Positions 1 to 9,751 of a stretch of 64,000 bases of DNA are shown here, piece by piece. Location of the stretch: NCBI RefSeq assembly GCF_910588665.1, contig NZ_CAJUPR010000002.1, positions 128,031-192,030 of the forward strand. Reading direction: 5' to 3'. The position numbers and the translations under genes were made by a program. Position 1 is the stretch's first letter; each line of letters begins with the position of its first letter. The notes beneath the pieces are model-generated. The model was not told the origin of the DNA. It did no database searches and was given only the letters and a program-made list of their open reading frames with translations. This DNA is from an uncultured Brachyspira sp. GTDB lineage: Bacteria > Spirochaetota > Brachyspiria > Brachyspirales > Brachyspiraceae.

Positions 1-166
1 TATTATCATTTTCTAAAACCATATACAGTTTTTCTTTAAAAAATTTATCAACTTCAAATAAACTTTCTATAGTATAATCTGCATGATAACCTTCTCGTAT
101 AAAGAAATTGCTTATCCAATCGGAAGCTCTTGAAAGATCCTCTTCAGGTAAAATATATCTAGACAT
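1..166 (-). CDS. Unidentified protein, N-terminal part (runs off left edge)
   Basis: Reading leftward, an ATG at 166-164 opens a frame of about 55 codons that is still open at the window edge. It is preceded by AAGGAT at a good ribosome-binding distance. The visible residues begin MSRYILPEEDLSRASDW and are soluble and acidic, with no signal peptide or membrane helix. I do not recognise the family. It lies about 400 bp beyond the end of the AddB-like gene on the same strand, so it could be transcribed separately or by readthrough. The C-terminal part is outside the window. Confidence 0.55.
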   Translation of the reverse strand, partial: MSRYILPEEDLSRASDWISNFFIREGYHADYTIESLFEVDKFFKEKLYMVLENDN

Positions 167-569
167 AAAAATAAATCCTTATTTTAATATAACATTTTTT
201 TATAATATATCAACTTATTATTAATATAAAAATTATCCGTTTAAATGTTCTTTAATTCTTATTATTGCTGGACTTTTATTATTTCCTATTTCCAATATTA
301 TTTTTTATTATTCTGTATTGCTGGTATTGTCTTTTATTATTTAATATATTTATCATGTTCTTTTTTATGCAGATAAAAAAACAAAAAAGCCAGCTTCTTT
401 TTTTCCAAAAAAAGAAAAGGAGAAAGAAATCAGAGAGTAAAAACATTAATAGAAATATAGAATAATAAAAAATAATACAGAAAAATTTTACTCCCTTATA
501 TTTGGAAAGAGTTTCTGCATCAGAGCTTTTTTATATTTTATTATTAATTATTTCTATTAATACTCATTA
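167..569. other. Gene-poor AT-rich spacer
   Basis: About 400 bp separates the left-edge gene from the AddB-like gene. A 66-codon frame on the plus strand (265-465) is low in complexity (Phe, Leu, Ile and Lys runs), has no ribosome-binding site and is unlikely to be real. Short partly repeated stretches around TATTGCTGG and TTTTATTATTT are visible. No clear terminator or RNA gene was seen. Confidence 0.5.
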
Positions 570-3500
570 TTATTCATCTTTTTTATATGCTTTTTCACAA
601 TAGGAAGCATTATAGCAATTTGCACAGCTCTCTCCGTCAGTAATATATACCAATTCTCCGTCTAAAATTCTAGAGAACATTTCTTCAAAATAATCATCTA
701 AGCTATACTCTCCTGCCGTATAACCGCATATAGATAAAAGCATATCTCTGTCATTATAAACCTGATTTATTTCCTTTGAATCGTCTATCACATCTTTTTC
801 TTTATATACTGTAAATACAACCTCGCAGTTTTTTATTTTATCTGCGGCATCTTTTTTTATGTATCTGCTTAATACATATTTTAAATATAAAATAGGCTGA
901 AAATATATTCTGATGGTTTCTTTTATAATATCTTTTTTATTTATTCCATGAGCCTCTTCTTTTTTATATCCTGATTTATAATCTACAATTCTTATGCCGT
1001 TTATATTTTTAAACTCTTTATCAGAGTAGCTGAAATCAATTCTATCCGATATCCCTTTAATTTTTACAGATAAATTTTTATTTTCATATACTATAAAATC
1101 TTCGCTTGCGCCTATATATTTTTCAAAATAAACAGGTATATATTTAAATCCCTCTTCTTCTTTTATTGCATTTGTTTTGATTTCCTTCTTTATAAAATAA
1201 TAAAGCACATTTAAAGCTTCTTCCTTTATAACATTATAATCAAATTTATACTCGGATATATATTTCTCTTCCAAATCTTTTTTAGAATATATATTAATCA
1301 GATTATTTATATGCTCTTCTATTACTTCATTTGCTATACTGCAGTAATTATTAAACTCGCTTTCTTTTAAATAGCTTTCATATATGCCGTATTTATTTTG
1401 GATTTCCTTATAAAAATTCTGAAGAAATTTATGATATGTTCTGCCTTTATCCATATAATTTATTCCCTGTAACTTTGACTCGGCTGACTGTCTTAAATAA
1501 AGAGAAGAATAAAAGAATTTAGCAGGGCATTCCATTATTGCCTGCAAAGTTGTAACAGATACCTTTTCGCTTAATATATTTAAAAAGAATTTTCTTATCT
1601 CATCATTATTTTTTTTATCAAAAGTATTATCAGCATTTTTGCTTGATTTATGATAAACGGCGTCTATAATTTCCTCCGCATTTTCTATTTTTTCTACGGC
1701 TTTATTATATAAAAATAAACTCATAAGATTTTCTTTTTCTGTATGAATATTATCTTCTCTCTGAATATATTCCTTTCTGTATATAAGACCGTTTTTATCC
1801 AAACTTTCAAATTTAAAATCTTCATTATAAAGCCTGTTATATAAATCCTCCAAATAATAAAAAGGTATTTCTAAATTTCCATTTTCATCTTTAAATCTGA
1901 AAGAGAAATAAACAATGCTTTCCTCATAGCAGGAAGACAATATATTTAAAAATAAAGCATAATGAATATCCGATAAATAACTCTGGGTATTAAAAAGAAT
2001 TTTTTTATTTTTTCTATTTATTTCTTCTCTTAATTTAGAACTTATAAAAAAATTATCAGGCTTTTTATTAATAAAATCATTATTCATTCCAAGTATAAAT
2101 ATATATTTAAATCTTAATCCTCTGGCATCATACAAATTGCTTACAGTAAGAGATATATGCTTATTATCATTTCTGCCAATTGCCTTATCTCTTAAAAGAA
2201 TATTCAAAGCGGCATGAAAATCAAAATGACTGATTTCCTGCTTCTGTGCATTGTCCAATTTTTCAGTATAAGCTATTTCCAATATTAAATCTATAAATAA
2301 AGCCAAAGCCTCATTATCTCTGTAAAAATATTCATCTTTATTTTTATATGTATCATCTTCAAATATATTTCCTATTTTCAGGAATTTTAATATATTAATG
2401 TATGCAAGCCCTATTTCCCTATAAGTTTTTTTAGACACCAATTCATTTAGCATATTCAAAAAATCTGATATCGATTCGTATGCCTCATTTTCTTTAATTT
2501 TTTTAGAAAGTCTGTATTTAAAATCCTTCAAAGACATTTTTGAAAATATCTCAGCAGAATCAGAATCTCCGTATTTATCATAGCTGTAAATTAAATCTCT
2601 TATATTGTAAGGATTAACTCCTTTAAGATTTTTTATATAAGGCGAAGAGAGTATTTTTATCAATATATCGGTATTCAATTCGCCGTTGTATTTATCCAAT
2701 ATTAAAAATACGGAAGTAAGCACAGGTATTACAGGAACTTTCCATAAAAAACTGCTTCTCCTTTCATTAAACTTTATGCCGCATTCTTTTAATCTTTCTG
2801 CAACTATATCACCGTATATACGGATATCAGAAAATATTATTCCTATATCATATAAAGCTGCGCCTTTATTTATTAATCTTATTATCTCATCTACAGCTGT
2901 ATCAACTTCCTGCTTTACGCCGAAACCTGATATAAATTTTATTTTATTTTTATATAGATTTATACTGTCTGTTTCTTTTAAAAGAGCTTTTGCAAAACCC
3001 GAGTTTTCATTTATTTCAAAATTATTGATACCCTGATAAAATGCTTTATAATTATTAAAATGACTTTTCATATTATAAGGCATAACAATTTTTATATTTA
3101 TACCCAAATGATTTTTAATACTCTCTAAAAATATCAAATGCAAAGGCGGTATCTTTTCAAAATTAAAAACGGTTATAGATTTGCATCCGTTAAAAAAATT
3201 TAATTTATTATTTTTTATATATTCAATGAAAAGCTCGAAAATATCAAATTCATCTAAAAGATTATTTTTATTATTATACTCTTTATATAAATCTATTACC
3301 GAATTAATATCTTCTAAGTTTTTATAATCTTTTAATTTAAAATTATAAAATTTTGCCAATGTTATTTCTTCTATCAGTTTATACAGAGTATATGCAAGCT
3401 CGTAAGTAATATTTTGCTTTGCAATCAAAGTATTTTTATTTTTTTCTTTATACTTATGCAAAACATTATGAATATTTATAATCGCTATTGATTCACTTAT

Positions 3501-3671
3501 TTCTTGTTTTTCATGTTCTATTTTATATATTTCAAAAAATTTATCTTTATTAATTTTATAATATTGATGCAGAATCTGATAATTGCTTATATCAAGTGTA
3601 TAGTTTTTAAACTTATCTTTTAAATAATTATTTTTTGCTTTATAGTTTGGAAATAAAAATAATTCCTGCAT
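570..3671 (-). CDS. AddB/RecB-family PD-(D/E)XK nuclease with 4Fe-4S cysteines
   Basis: A 1033-residue protein resembling the AddB (RexB) subunit of the AddAB helicase-nuclease that processes double-strand DNA ends for recombination. The C-terminal third carries the nuclease signature: a Cys in MECPAKFF (C715), a GISDRIDF motif, the VDYKSG catalytic motif near residue 896, and CxxCx5C at the end (C1016, C1019, C1025). This is the split four-cysteine iron-sulfur pattern of AddB and Cas4-like nucleases. No Walker A motif is visible near the N-terminus, which fits an inactivated helicase domain. The ATG start has a TTGACA/TATAAT promoter just upstream. The usual partner addA is not adjacent, so the AddB assignment is by domain pattern, not context. 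Confidence 0.75.
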   Translation of the reverse strand: MQELFLFPNYKAKNNYLKDKFKNYTLDISNYQILHQYYKINKDKFFEIYKIEHEKQEISESIAIINIHNVLHKYKEKNKNTLIAKQNITYELAYTLYKLIEEITLAKFYNFKLKDYKNLEDINSVIDLYKEYNNKNNLLDEFDIFELFIEYIKNNKLNFFNGCKSITVFNFEKIPPLHLIFLESIKNHLGINIKIVMPYNMKSHFNNYKAFYQGINNFEINENSGFAKALLKETDSINLYKNKIKFISGFGVKQEVDTAVDEIIRLINKGAALYDIGIIFSDIRIYGDIVAERLKECGIKFNERRSSFLWKVPVIPVLTSVFLILDKYNGELNTDILIKILSSPYIKNLKGVNPYNIRDLIYSYDKYGDSDSAEIFSKMSLKDFKYRLSKKIKENEAYESISDFLNMLNELVSKKTYREIGLAYINILKFLKIGNIFEDDTYKNKDEYFYRDNEALALFIDLILEIAYTEKLDNAQKQEISHFDFHAALNILLRDKAIGRNDNKHISLTVSNLYDARGLRFKYIFILGMNNDFINKKPDNFFISSKLREEINRKNKKILFNTQSYLSDIHYALFLNILSSCYEESIVYFSFRFKDENGNLEIPFYYLEDLYNRLYNEDFKFESLDKNGLIYRKEYIQREDNIHTEKENLMSLFLYNKAVEKIENAEEIIDAVYHKSSKNADNTFDKKNNDEIRKFFLNILSEKVSVTTLQAIMECPAKFFYSSLYLRQSAESKLQGINYMDKGRTYHKFLQNFYKEIQNKYGIYESYLKESEFNNYCSIANEVIEEHINNLINIYSKKDLEEKYISEYKFDYNVIKEEALNVLYYFIKKEIKTNAIKEEEGFKYIPVYFEKYIGASEDFIVYENKNLSVKIKGISDRIDFSYSDKEFKNINGIRIVDYKSGYKKEEAHGINKKDIIKETIRIYFQPILYLKYVLSRYIKKDAADKIKNCEVVFTVYKEKDVIDDSKEINQVYNDRDMLLSICGYTAGEYSLDDYFEEMFSRILDGELVYITDGESCANCYNASYCEKAYKKDE

Positions 3672-3695
3672 ATACGGGCATCTCTTTTTTATTCA

Positions 3696-3723
3696 ATTAT
3701 ACTAAAAAAAAAATAATTGTCAA
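3696..3723 (-). promoter_or_regulatory. Sigma-70 promoter of the AddB-like gene
   Basis: On the minus strand TTGACA (3723-3718) is followed after 16 bp by TATAAT (3701-3696), both perfect consensus hexamers. The predicted start of transcription lies about 20 nt before the ATG of the AddB-like gene. Confidence 0.7.
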
Positions 3724-3778
3724 AGAAGCCTAAACAGGCATAATTTATAATCGTATATATTAAAAGCAATAACCGTAT

Positions 3779-4717
3779 TTACTTTCTTTTTAAATAATTA
3801 TCAAAATATTCTATAGTTTTTTTAAGCCCGTCTTCTAATTTATACTTAGGGCTCCAATTAAGTTTTTCTTGAGCTAATCTTATATCAGGCTGTCTTTTTA
3901 CGGGATCATCTTTAGGAAGATCTTTAAATACTATTTCCGATTTTGAATTAGTCATTTTTATAATAGTTTCGGCAAATTCTAAAACTGTAATCTCAAAAGG
4001 ATTTCCTAAATTAACGGGTCCTATAAAGTTTTCGCTGTTCATCATTTTTACGGCTCCGTCTATTAAATCCTCGCAGTAGCAGAAACTTCTTGTCTGGCTT
4101 CCGTCTCCGTACACCGTTATAGGAATATTCTTAAGGGCTTGTATTACAAAATTAGAAACAACTCTTCCGTCATTTTCATTCATTCTAGGTCCGTAAGTAT
4201 TGAATATTCTTATTATTTTTATATCGGTATTATATTTTCTATGATAATCCATCATTAAAGTTTCAGCGCCTCTTTTTCCTTCATCATAGCAGCTTCTTAT
4301 GCCATTAGGATTAACATGCCCCCAGTAGCTCTCATTTTGAGGATGCTCCAAAGGATCTCCGTAAACTTCGCTTGTGGAAGCCTGAAGTATTTTAGCCCCG
4401 CAGTTTCTGGCTAAATCAAGCATATTAAGTATTCCTAAAACGCTTGTTTTGAATGTATGAACTGGATTTCTCTGATAATGTATGGGCGATGCAGGACATG
4501 CAAAATTATAAATTTCATCGCATTCTATATGCATAGGCTCTGTTATATCATGTCTTATGATTTCAAAGTTTGCATTATCCTTTAAATGATAAATATTTTC
4601 TTTTAAGCCTGTAAAAAAATTGTCTATGGATATTACATAATTTCCTTCTTTTAATAATCTTTCGCATAAATGAGAGCCTAAAAAACCAGCCCCCCCTGTT
4701 ACAGCTATTCTTTTCAT
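3779..4717 (-). CDS. UDP-glucuronate decarboxylase (UDP-xylose synthase, SDR family)
   Basis: This 312-residue cytoplasmic enzyme belongs to the extended short-chain dehydrogenase family that converts UDP-glucuronate to UDP-xylose for surface polysaccharides. The NAD-binding GGAGFLGS lies at residues 8-15, the STSEVYGDP stretch near 114-122, and the catalytic pair in YDEGKR is Y144 and K148. The PASPIHYQ and NTYGPRM segments are typical of UXS rather than of generic GalE epimerases. Full length. It sits close behind the TPR gene (38 bp) on the same strand. The CapD-like dehydratase at 36.5 kb may feed the same surface-sugar biosynthesis. Confidence 0.88.
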   Translation of the reverse strand: MKRIAVTGGAGFLGSHLCERLLKEGNYVISIDNFFTGLKENIYHLKDNANFEIIRHDITEPMHIECDEIYNFACPASPIHYQRNPVHTFKTSVLGILNMLDLARNCGAKILQASTSEVYGDPLEHPQNESYWGHVNPNGIRSCYDEGKRGAETLMMDYHRKYNTDIKIIRIFNTYGPRMNENDGRVVSNFVIQALKNIPITVYGDGSQTRSFCYCEDLIDGAVKMMNSENFIGPVNLGNPFEITVLEFAETIIKMTNSKSEIVFKDLPKDDPVKRQPDIRLAQEKLNWSPKYKLEDGLKKTIEYFDNYLKRK

Positions 4718-4755
4718 AATCTTAATCCTTTAATTATCATTAAAAGCATCTATTA

Positions 4756-6438
4756 TTATTTAATAAAATTATTTTTTAAAAATGAGTTAAACTGACTTCT
4801 GCTGTAAACTGTAATTTTATCGTTATGTTTTGCATAGCTTTTAGCACCATTCGACAATCTTACAGGCAAAATAAGTATTCCATTTTTTGCTCCTGATTCA
4901 TTTACCATAAGAAGAAAATCTCTTATTATAAGTTCACCCACTTCAGTATTTTTCCATCTTTTTATTGAAATTAATGTAAGCTCTTTTCTGCTTTTTCCAA
5001 TAGGAAATGCTAAATAATTAACCTCATCTCCGTATTCATAATTAATGACATTATCCGAGTATTCCTGAAGTACGGAATATGATAATTTATTCTGTACTAT
5101 ATTTTTACAAAGCTTTTTGAAATTACTTGTGCTTAATGCATATATTCTATCTATATCAGTAATTATATTTTGTCTGTTATCATCAGATAATTTTTTCTCC
5201 ATATTATATTCATTTAAAATTTTATCAATATCCATAGTATTATCTATTTTTACTAAGGAATTAATATAATCAAAATTATAAAAATTTTCCTCCCATAATT
5301 TAAGAACATTTTCCCATATTTTTATTAATTCGGTATTAATATATTTACCATATCTTTCATTAGAATATTTTTCTTCGCTCAAACTCATAGTGTTTCTTAA
5401 TTTTGTTAATTGATTAAATGCTTTTTTAATTTCATTAAGGTACTGCAGTATATGATCTAAATAATAAACGCTGAACTCAAGCATATGAAAAGAATTTAAT
5501 TTTGAAAAAAACCTTATAGATGCGTCTATATCTTTCAAAAAATAAGAATAAAAGGCGAAATCAAATATAAGGCCGGCATATTTCTTATCTGCATTTTCTA
5601 AGTCATACTGCTTTATTATACTATCATAGGCCTCTCTGAAGCTTTTATTATCGGAAAGCTTATATAAAGTATACATATACATTTTATTAATATGAAGTCT
5701 CTGTCCGTCGCTTATTGTATTATTGGCTAATATTTTCTGCTGGAAATTAAGCGCTATATTAAGTTCATCGGCAGATATATACATAGATATAAGAAGTATT
5801 TCAAGATTGCATTTTTCCGATATATCAGTATCTTTATTGCCCGATATTTTTTTATACAGCTCCTCTAAAAATATTATAGATTTTTTATAGTCTTTAATCA
5901 TAAAAAAAGATAAAGCGGCTGTTTTGGCTTCTTCTATATCTATATTTTTTTTTGATACCGCTACTTTATTAAAATTCTCGCAGGCAAGTTTATATTTTCC
6001 TTCTTTTCCAAGTATAGTACCCAATTTAGTTGCATAATAAATATTATTAGGCTCAGCTTTAGTAATCAAAAGCGTATATTTAAAACTTTTTTCTTTATTT
6101 TCTAATTTGGAATATCCCATCTCTAATTTTTTATATATTTCTATTTCATTTATTCCATTCTCTTTAAAGTATCTGTTTTCTATAAGTTTTTCATATTTTT
6201 CAAGCGCTTCATTTAATGATTCATCATATTCTTCTTCAAGCACTGCAAGCTTATATAATGAATTAAAATCATTTTCATTTTCAGCTATATTTTTTTTAAG
6301 TTCTTCCATAAGCTTTACTTTATTTTTTGCAGGCTTATTTTTCTTTTTTGAAAATATATTTTTTATCATTATTATAGTTGATATTAATATAGCTGTGAAT
6401 ATTAAAGCTATTACTGCATATATACCTGTATCACTCAT
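4756..6438 (-). CDS. Membrane-anchored TPR protein with Mrr-like C-terminal domain
   Basis: This 560-residue protein starts with one membrane helix (about residues 6-26) and a lysine-rich stop, followed by some 350 residues of helical repeats that read as tetratricopeptide-like (for example LYKLAVLEEEYDESLNEALEKY). The last ~100 residues (LISIKRWKNTEVGELIIRDF, then GAKNGILILP and AKHNDKITVY) follow the order of the Mrr restriction-endonuclease fold, where a QxKR strand precedes a helix and an nGILIT-like strand. The acidic catalytic residues are not obvious, so this part may be a non-catalytic relic. Function is unknown; spirochetes use membrane TPR proteins in the flagellar collar, but I cannot link this one to them. 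Confidence 0.6.
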   Translation of the reverse strand: MSDTGIYAVIALIFTAILISTIIMIKNIFSKKKNKPAKNKVKLMEELKKNIAENENDFNSLYKLAVLEEEYDESLNEALEKYEKLIENRYFKENGINEIEIYKKLEMGYSKLENKEKSFKYTLLITKAEPNNIYYATKLGTILGKEGKYKLACENFNKVAVSKKNIDIEEAKTAALSFFMIKDYKKSIIFLEELYKKISGNKDTDISEKCNLEILLISMYISADELNIALNFQQKILANNTISDGQRLHINKMYMYTLYKLSDNKSFREAYDSIIKQYDLENADKKYAGLIFDFAFYSYFLKDIDASIRFFSKLNSFHMLEFSVYYLDHILQYLNEIKKAFNQLTKLRNTMSLSEEKYSNERYGKYINTELIKIWENVLKLWEENFYNFDYINSLVKIDNTMDIDKILNEYNMEKKLSDDNRQNIITDIDRIYALSTSNFKKLCKNIVQNKLSYSVLQEYSDNVINYEYGDEVNYLAFPIGKSRKELTLISIKRWKNTEVGELIIRDFLLMVNESGAKNGILILPVRLSNGAKSYAKHNDKITVYSRSQFNSFLKNNFIK

Positions 6439-6503
6439 ATTTTTTATCCCGTAATTTTTTTATATATGATTATATATAAAAAATAAAAAGTTTAAATATA
6501 TTT

Positions 6504-7571
6504 TTATAATTTTTCTGTTATTTCTTTTATCTTTTTTATAAAAATATTCATTTCATCATCTGTGCCTATTGATACTCTTATATAATTATTTATAATATCG
6601 GTGTTAAAATGTCTTACTAATATTCCTTTATCTCTTAATTTTAAATAAATATGCTCAGCGGACGCACTTTTATGCGATATAAATAAAAAATTGGATTTGG
6701 AGTCAGTCATATTAAACCCGAGTTCTTTCAATTTTATCTTTGTTTTTTCTCTCGTATTTATAATTTTACTAACAATATATTCAAAATATTCCTTGTCTTT
6801 TACAGCCTCTATTGCAGCATTCATTGAAAGCCTATTAACCGTATATGAGTTAAAAGAGTATTTAATATTTTCAAGACCTTGAATTAAATTTTTATTTCCT
6901 AAGGCAAATCCTATGCGTATACCAGCTAATGCTCTTGATTTTGAAAAAGTCTGTATAACAAGAAGATTATCATATTTATTTATAAGTTTATATGCACTTT
7001 CCGAACCTGCAAAATCAATATAAGCTTCATCTATTATTACTATATTATTTTTATTGCTAGCCGTAATTTCTTCTATTTGAGACGGAGTTAATAAAAGCCC
7101 TGTCGGGGCATTAGGGTTTGCAATAATTATACCCGAATCTAAATTCTTATAATCATTAATATCTATAGTAAAATCGTCTTTAAGAGGTATTTCTGCCTCA
7201 TTTAAATCAAACAGACTTGAATACACAGAATAAAAACTGTATGTAATATTAGGATAATAAATTTTATTTCTGCTGTTAAAGAAAGCCTTAAAAGAAAAAG
7301 CTAATATTTCATCGGAGCCGTTTCCTATAAATATATTATCTGTGTTTATATTATACAACTCAGCAATTTCTTTTTTTAAATCCGAAGCATTCGGGTCAGG
7401 ATAAAGCCTCAAATCATCAAATCTGCTTTCCATTAAAGCTTTTTCTACAAAAGGAGAAGGAGGATACGGAGACTCGTTTGTATTTAATTTTATATATTTT
7501 TTATCCTTAGGCTGTTCTCCAGGTGTATACGGCTCTATAGATTTTGCTTTATCGCTTAGAAATTTATTCAT
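6504..7571 (-). CDS. hisC: Histidinol-phosphate aminotransferase
   Basis: A 355-residue class I/II PLP aminotransferase that makes histidinol phosphate from imidazole-acetol phosphate in histidine synthesis. Visible motifs are LNTNESPYPPSP near the N-terminus, GNGSDEIL, IIANPNAPTG, the VIDEAYIDF strand holding the PLP-contacting Asp and Tyr, and TFSKSRALAGIRIG with Schiff-base Lys211. Length is normal for the family. The ATG is preceded by AGAGGA. No other histidine gene is nearby, and related enzymes can also act on aromatic amino acids, so the substrate is inferred. Confidence 0.85.
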   Translation of the reverse strand: MNKFLSDKAKSIEPYTPGEQPKDKKYIKLNTNESPYPPSPFVEKALMESRFDDLRLYPDPNASDLKKEIAELYNINTDNIFIGNGSDEILAFSFKAFFNSRNKIYYPNITYSFYSVYSSLFDLNEAEIPLKDDFTIDINDYKNLDSGIIIANPNAPTGLLLTPSQIEEITASNKNNIVIIDEAYIDFAGSESAYKLINKYDNLLVIQTFSKSRALAGIRIGFALGNKNLIQGLENIKYSFNSYTVNRLSMNAAIEAVKDKEYFEYIVSKIINTREKTKIKLKELGFNMTDSKSNFLFISHKSASAEHIYLKLRDKGILVRHFNTDIINNYIRVSIGTDDEMNIFIKKIKEITEKL

Positions 7572-7654
7572 ATATAATTCCTCTGTACCTATTATAATAA
7601 TTATATTATATATATTATTTTATTAAAATCTATAATAAAATAATTATATAATTA

Positions 7655-7682
7655 TTGACATAAAAAATTAAATTGTTATATT
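7655..7682 (+). promoter_or_regulatory. Candidate sigma-70 promoter of the first chemoreceptor gene
   Basis: TTGACA at 7655-7660 and TATATT at 7677-7682 are separated by 16 bp. The leader to the chemoreceptor ATG would be about 70 nt. The call is by hexamer match only. Confidence 0.5.
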
Positions 7683-7761
7683 GAATGTGTAATTTATTTA
7701 TTTTCAGCCATTTCTGATATCAGTATTAGATAATAAATAATTTTTTTAAGAGGTTTTCACA

Positions 7762-9606
7762 ATGAAAAAAATACATAGCTTATCATTTAAAGTTCCTTTT
7801 ATAATAAGTCTTATTATTTTTATTATAATAGCTATATTAGCATCGATTTCTATCTGGTCTTCTTCAAGAGCAATCAGAAAAACGGCATTGGAAGGTTTTT
7901 CATCAACGGTATCAGGATATTCGCATATGATAGATATGGTACTGCATGAACAGCTGCTTGCAATAGCCGCCTATTCTCAGTCGGGAACACTGGCGAACGG
8001 AATTATAAATATAAATGACGGAGATGTAAAAAGCGAATCTTTGAAAAGATTAAAAGAGTTTTCTTTAGTAAATACTTATGCTATAAATATAGGCTTGGCA
8101 GATATAAACGGAGTTATTTTAGCCGACAGCAGCAATCCGAATCTTGAAGGCATATCAATAGCTGATATTCATCAAAATCTGTTTTCAAGAATGAAAGCAA
8201 ATAATTATAAATTTACATTTGATAACTCCACAAGTATGTCTTCCACAACAGGAGGACAGGCATTGCTTCTATGCGGAGGAGTAAAGAATGCGGAGGGTAA
8301 TTTTATAGGATTAGTTTATATTAATTTAGATTTAGTAAAAGTAAACAGCGAATTTATAAGCGGTTTAAATATCAGCGGAAATATAACTGTAGCAAATAAT
8401 GAAGGCAATATATTATTATCTTCAGACAACAAAAAAATAGGAGGCAGTCTGCCTGAAGTTTATGATATAGCAAAAACAGGCAAAGAAGGAATTATTGAAT
8501 TTTACAATAGCGAGGTAAATAAAGGCAAGTATTCGGCTGCTTATAAGAATGTAAATATGATGCCTTGGACCGTTATATTTGAAAAGCCTGACAGCGAAAT
8601 ATATAGAGAAATAAAATATACAATACTCCGTACTATAATAATAGGACCTATTTTTATAATTATATGTACTATACTAATATCTATTTATATAAAAAGTATT
8701 ATGAAGCCTTTAAATAATTTAGTTTCAATATCAAAAGAAATTTCAAAAGGAGATTTAACATCAGAAAATATAGATATAAACAGAAAAGATGAATTAGGAG
8801 TATTAGCTAATTCCTTCTTTGATATGAGATGCATACTTTCTGATATTATTATCAAGGTAAGAAGTTCGGCTGACAGAATAAAGGCTGAAGCGGAAGAACT
8901 TTCTTCAGGAAATAAAGATTTATCAAAACGCACGGAATCGCAGGCTGCAAGTTTGGAGGAAACAGCCTCATCAATGGAAGAGATGGCATCTACAATAAAA
9001 TCTTCAACAGATCAGTCTGTAGAAGGCAATAAAATGATGATGGATTCCAAAGATTCAATTCAAAATGCAGGAGAAATAATATTGGATACCACTAAAAATA
9101 TTGAAGAAGTTTATGAAGCCAGCACTAAAATCAGAGATATAACAAAAATAATAGAGGGCATAGCTTTTCAGACAAATATATTGGCTTTAAATGCGGCGGT
9201 AGAGGCTGCAAGAGCGGGAGATATGGGTAAAGGTTTTGCTGTTGTAGCAAGCGAGGTTAGAAATTTGGCGCAAACTACTCAGTCTTCTGTAAAAGATATT
9301 ACAGATTTGGTAGATAATGCTTATGAAAAAATCAATAAAGCCACAGAATCCGCAAGAGTCTCACAGGATATATTTAATGAACTTCAGCAAAAAATAGAAA
9401 ATACGGCTAGAATAATGCAGGATATAAGCTCAACTGCGATAGAGCAGCAGGAAGGCATAAATCAGGTTAATAAAGCCGTTACGGATATGGATACGGTAAC
9501 TCAGCAGAACGCCGCTTTGGTGGAGCAGGCTTCGGCATCATCTTCTTCTCTCTTAAATCAGGCTGTAGAGTTAGTTGAAGCAATAAGCTTTTTTAAGATT
9601 GATTAA
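7762..9606 (+). CDS. Methyl-accepting chemotaxis protein with periplasmic sensor
   Basis: A 614-residue chemoreceptor that passes ligand binding to CheA/CheW. It has a first membrane helix at about residues 10-35, a periplasmic Cache-like sensor to about 285, a second helix near 287-309, a HAMP region (SIMKPLNNLVSISKEISKGD) and a cytoplasmic signalling hairpin with the conserved tip IEGIAFQTNILALNAAVEAARAG. The stretch SLEETASSMEEMASTIKSS is shared with the 615-residue receptor at 38.5 kb, so the two are paralogues. No CheR-tethering pentapeptide is visible at the C-terminus. It is followed by flgK on the same strand. Confidence 0.93.
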   Translation: MKKIHSLSFKVPFIISLIIFIIIAILASISIWSSSRAIRKTALEGFSSTVSGYSHMIDMVLHEQLLAIAAYSQSGTLANGIININDGDVKSESLKRLKEFSLVNTYAINIGLADINGVILADSSNPNLEGISIADIHQNLFSRMKANNYKFTFDNSTSMSSTTGGQALLLCGGVKNAEGNFIGLVYINLDLVKVNSEFISGLNISGNITVANNEGNILLSSDNKKIGGSLPEVYDIAKTGKEGIIEFYNSEVNKGKYSAAYKNVNMMPWTVIFEKPDSEIYREIKYTILRTIIIGPIFIIICTILISIYIKSIMKPLNNLVSISKEISKGDLTSENIDINRKDELGVLANSFFDMRCILSDIIIKVRSSADRIKAEAEELSSGNKDLSKRTESQAASLEETASSMEEMASTIKSSTDQSVEGNKMMMDSKDSIQNAGEIILDTTKNIEEVYEASTKIRDITKIIEGIAFQTNILALNAAVEAARAGDMGKGFAVVASEVRNLAQTTQSSVKDITDLVDNAYEKINKATESARVSQDIFNELQQKIENTARIMQDISSTAIEQQEGINQVNKAVTDMDTVTQQNAALVEQASASSSSLLNQAVELVEAISFFKID

Positions 9607-9751
9607 AAAAACATATAAATACCATAAATGCAAATAATTATGTTGCCTTATGCTGCAATAATAATAAAAAAAGTGTAATAATTTTCTTTATAAATACGAT
9701 AAGTATAATAATTAATTGGAAGTAAATTATTTTTATTTAAGGAGCATAATA

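Noticed and set aside
265..465. 66-codon frame on the plus strand
   Set aside because: Low complexity in Phe, Leu and Lys, no ribosome-binding site, and located in an AT-rich spacer.
9607..9751. Sigma-28 (FliA) promoter before flgK
   Set aside because: A CGATAA-like -10 is present but no matching -35 at the right distance.
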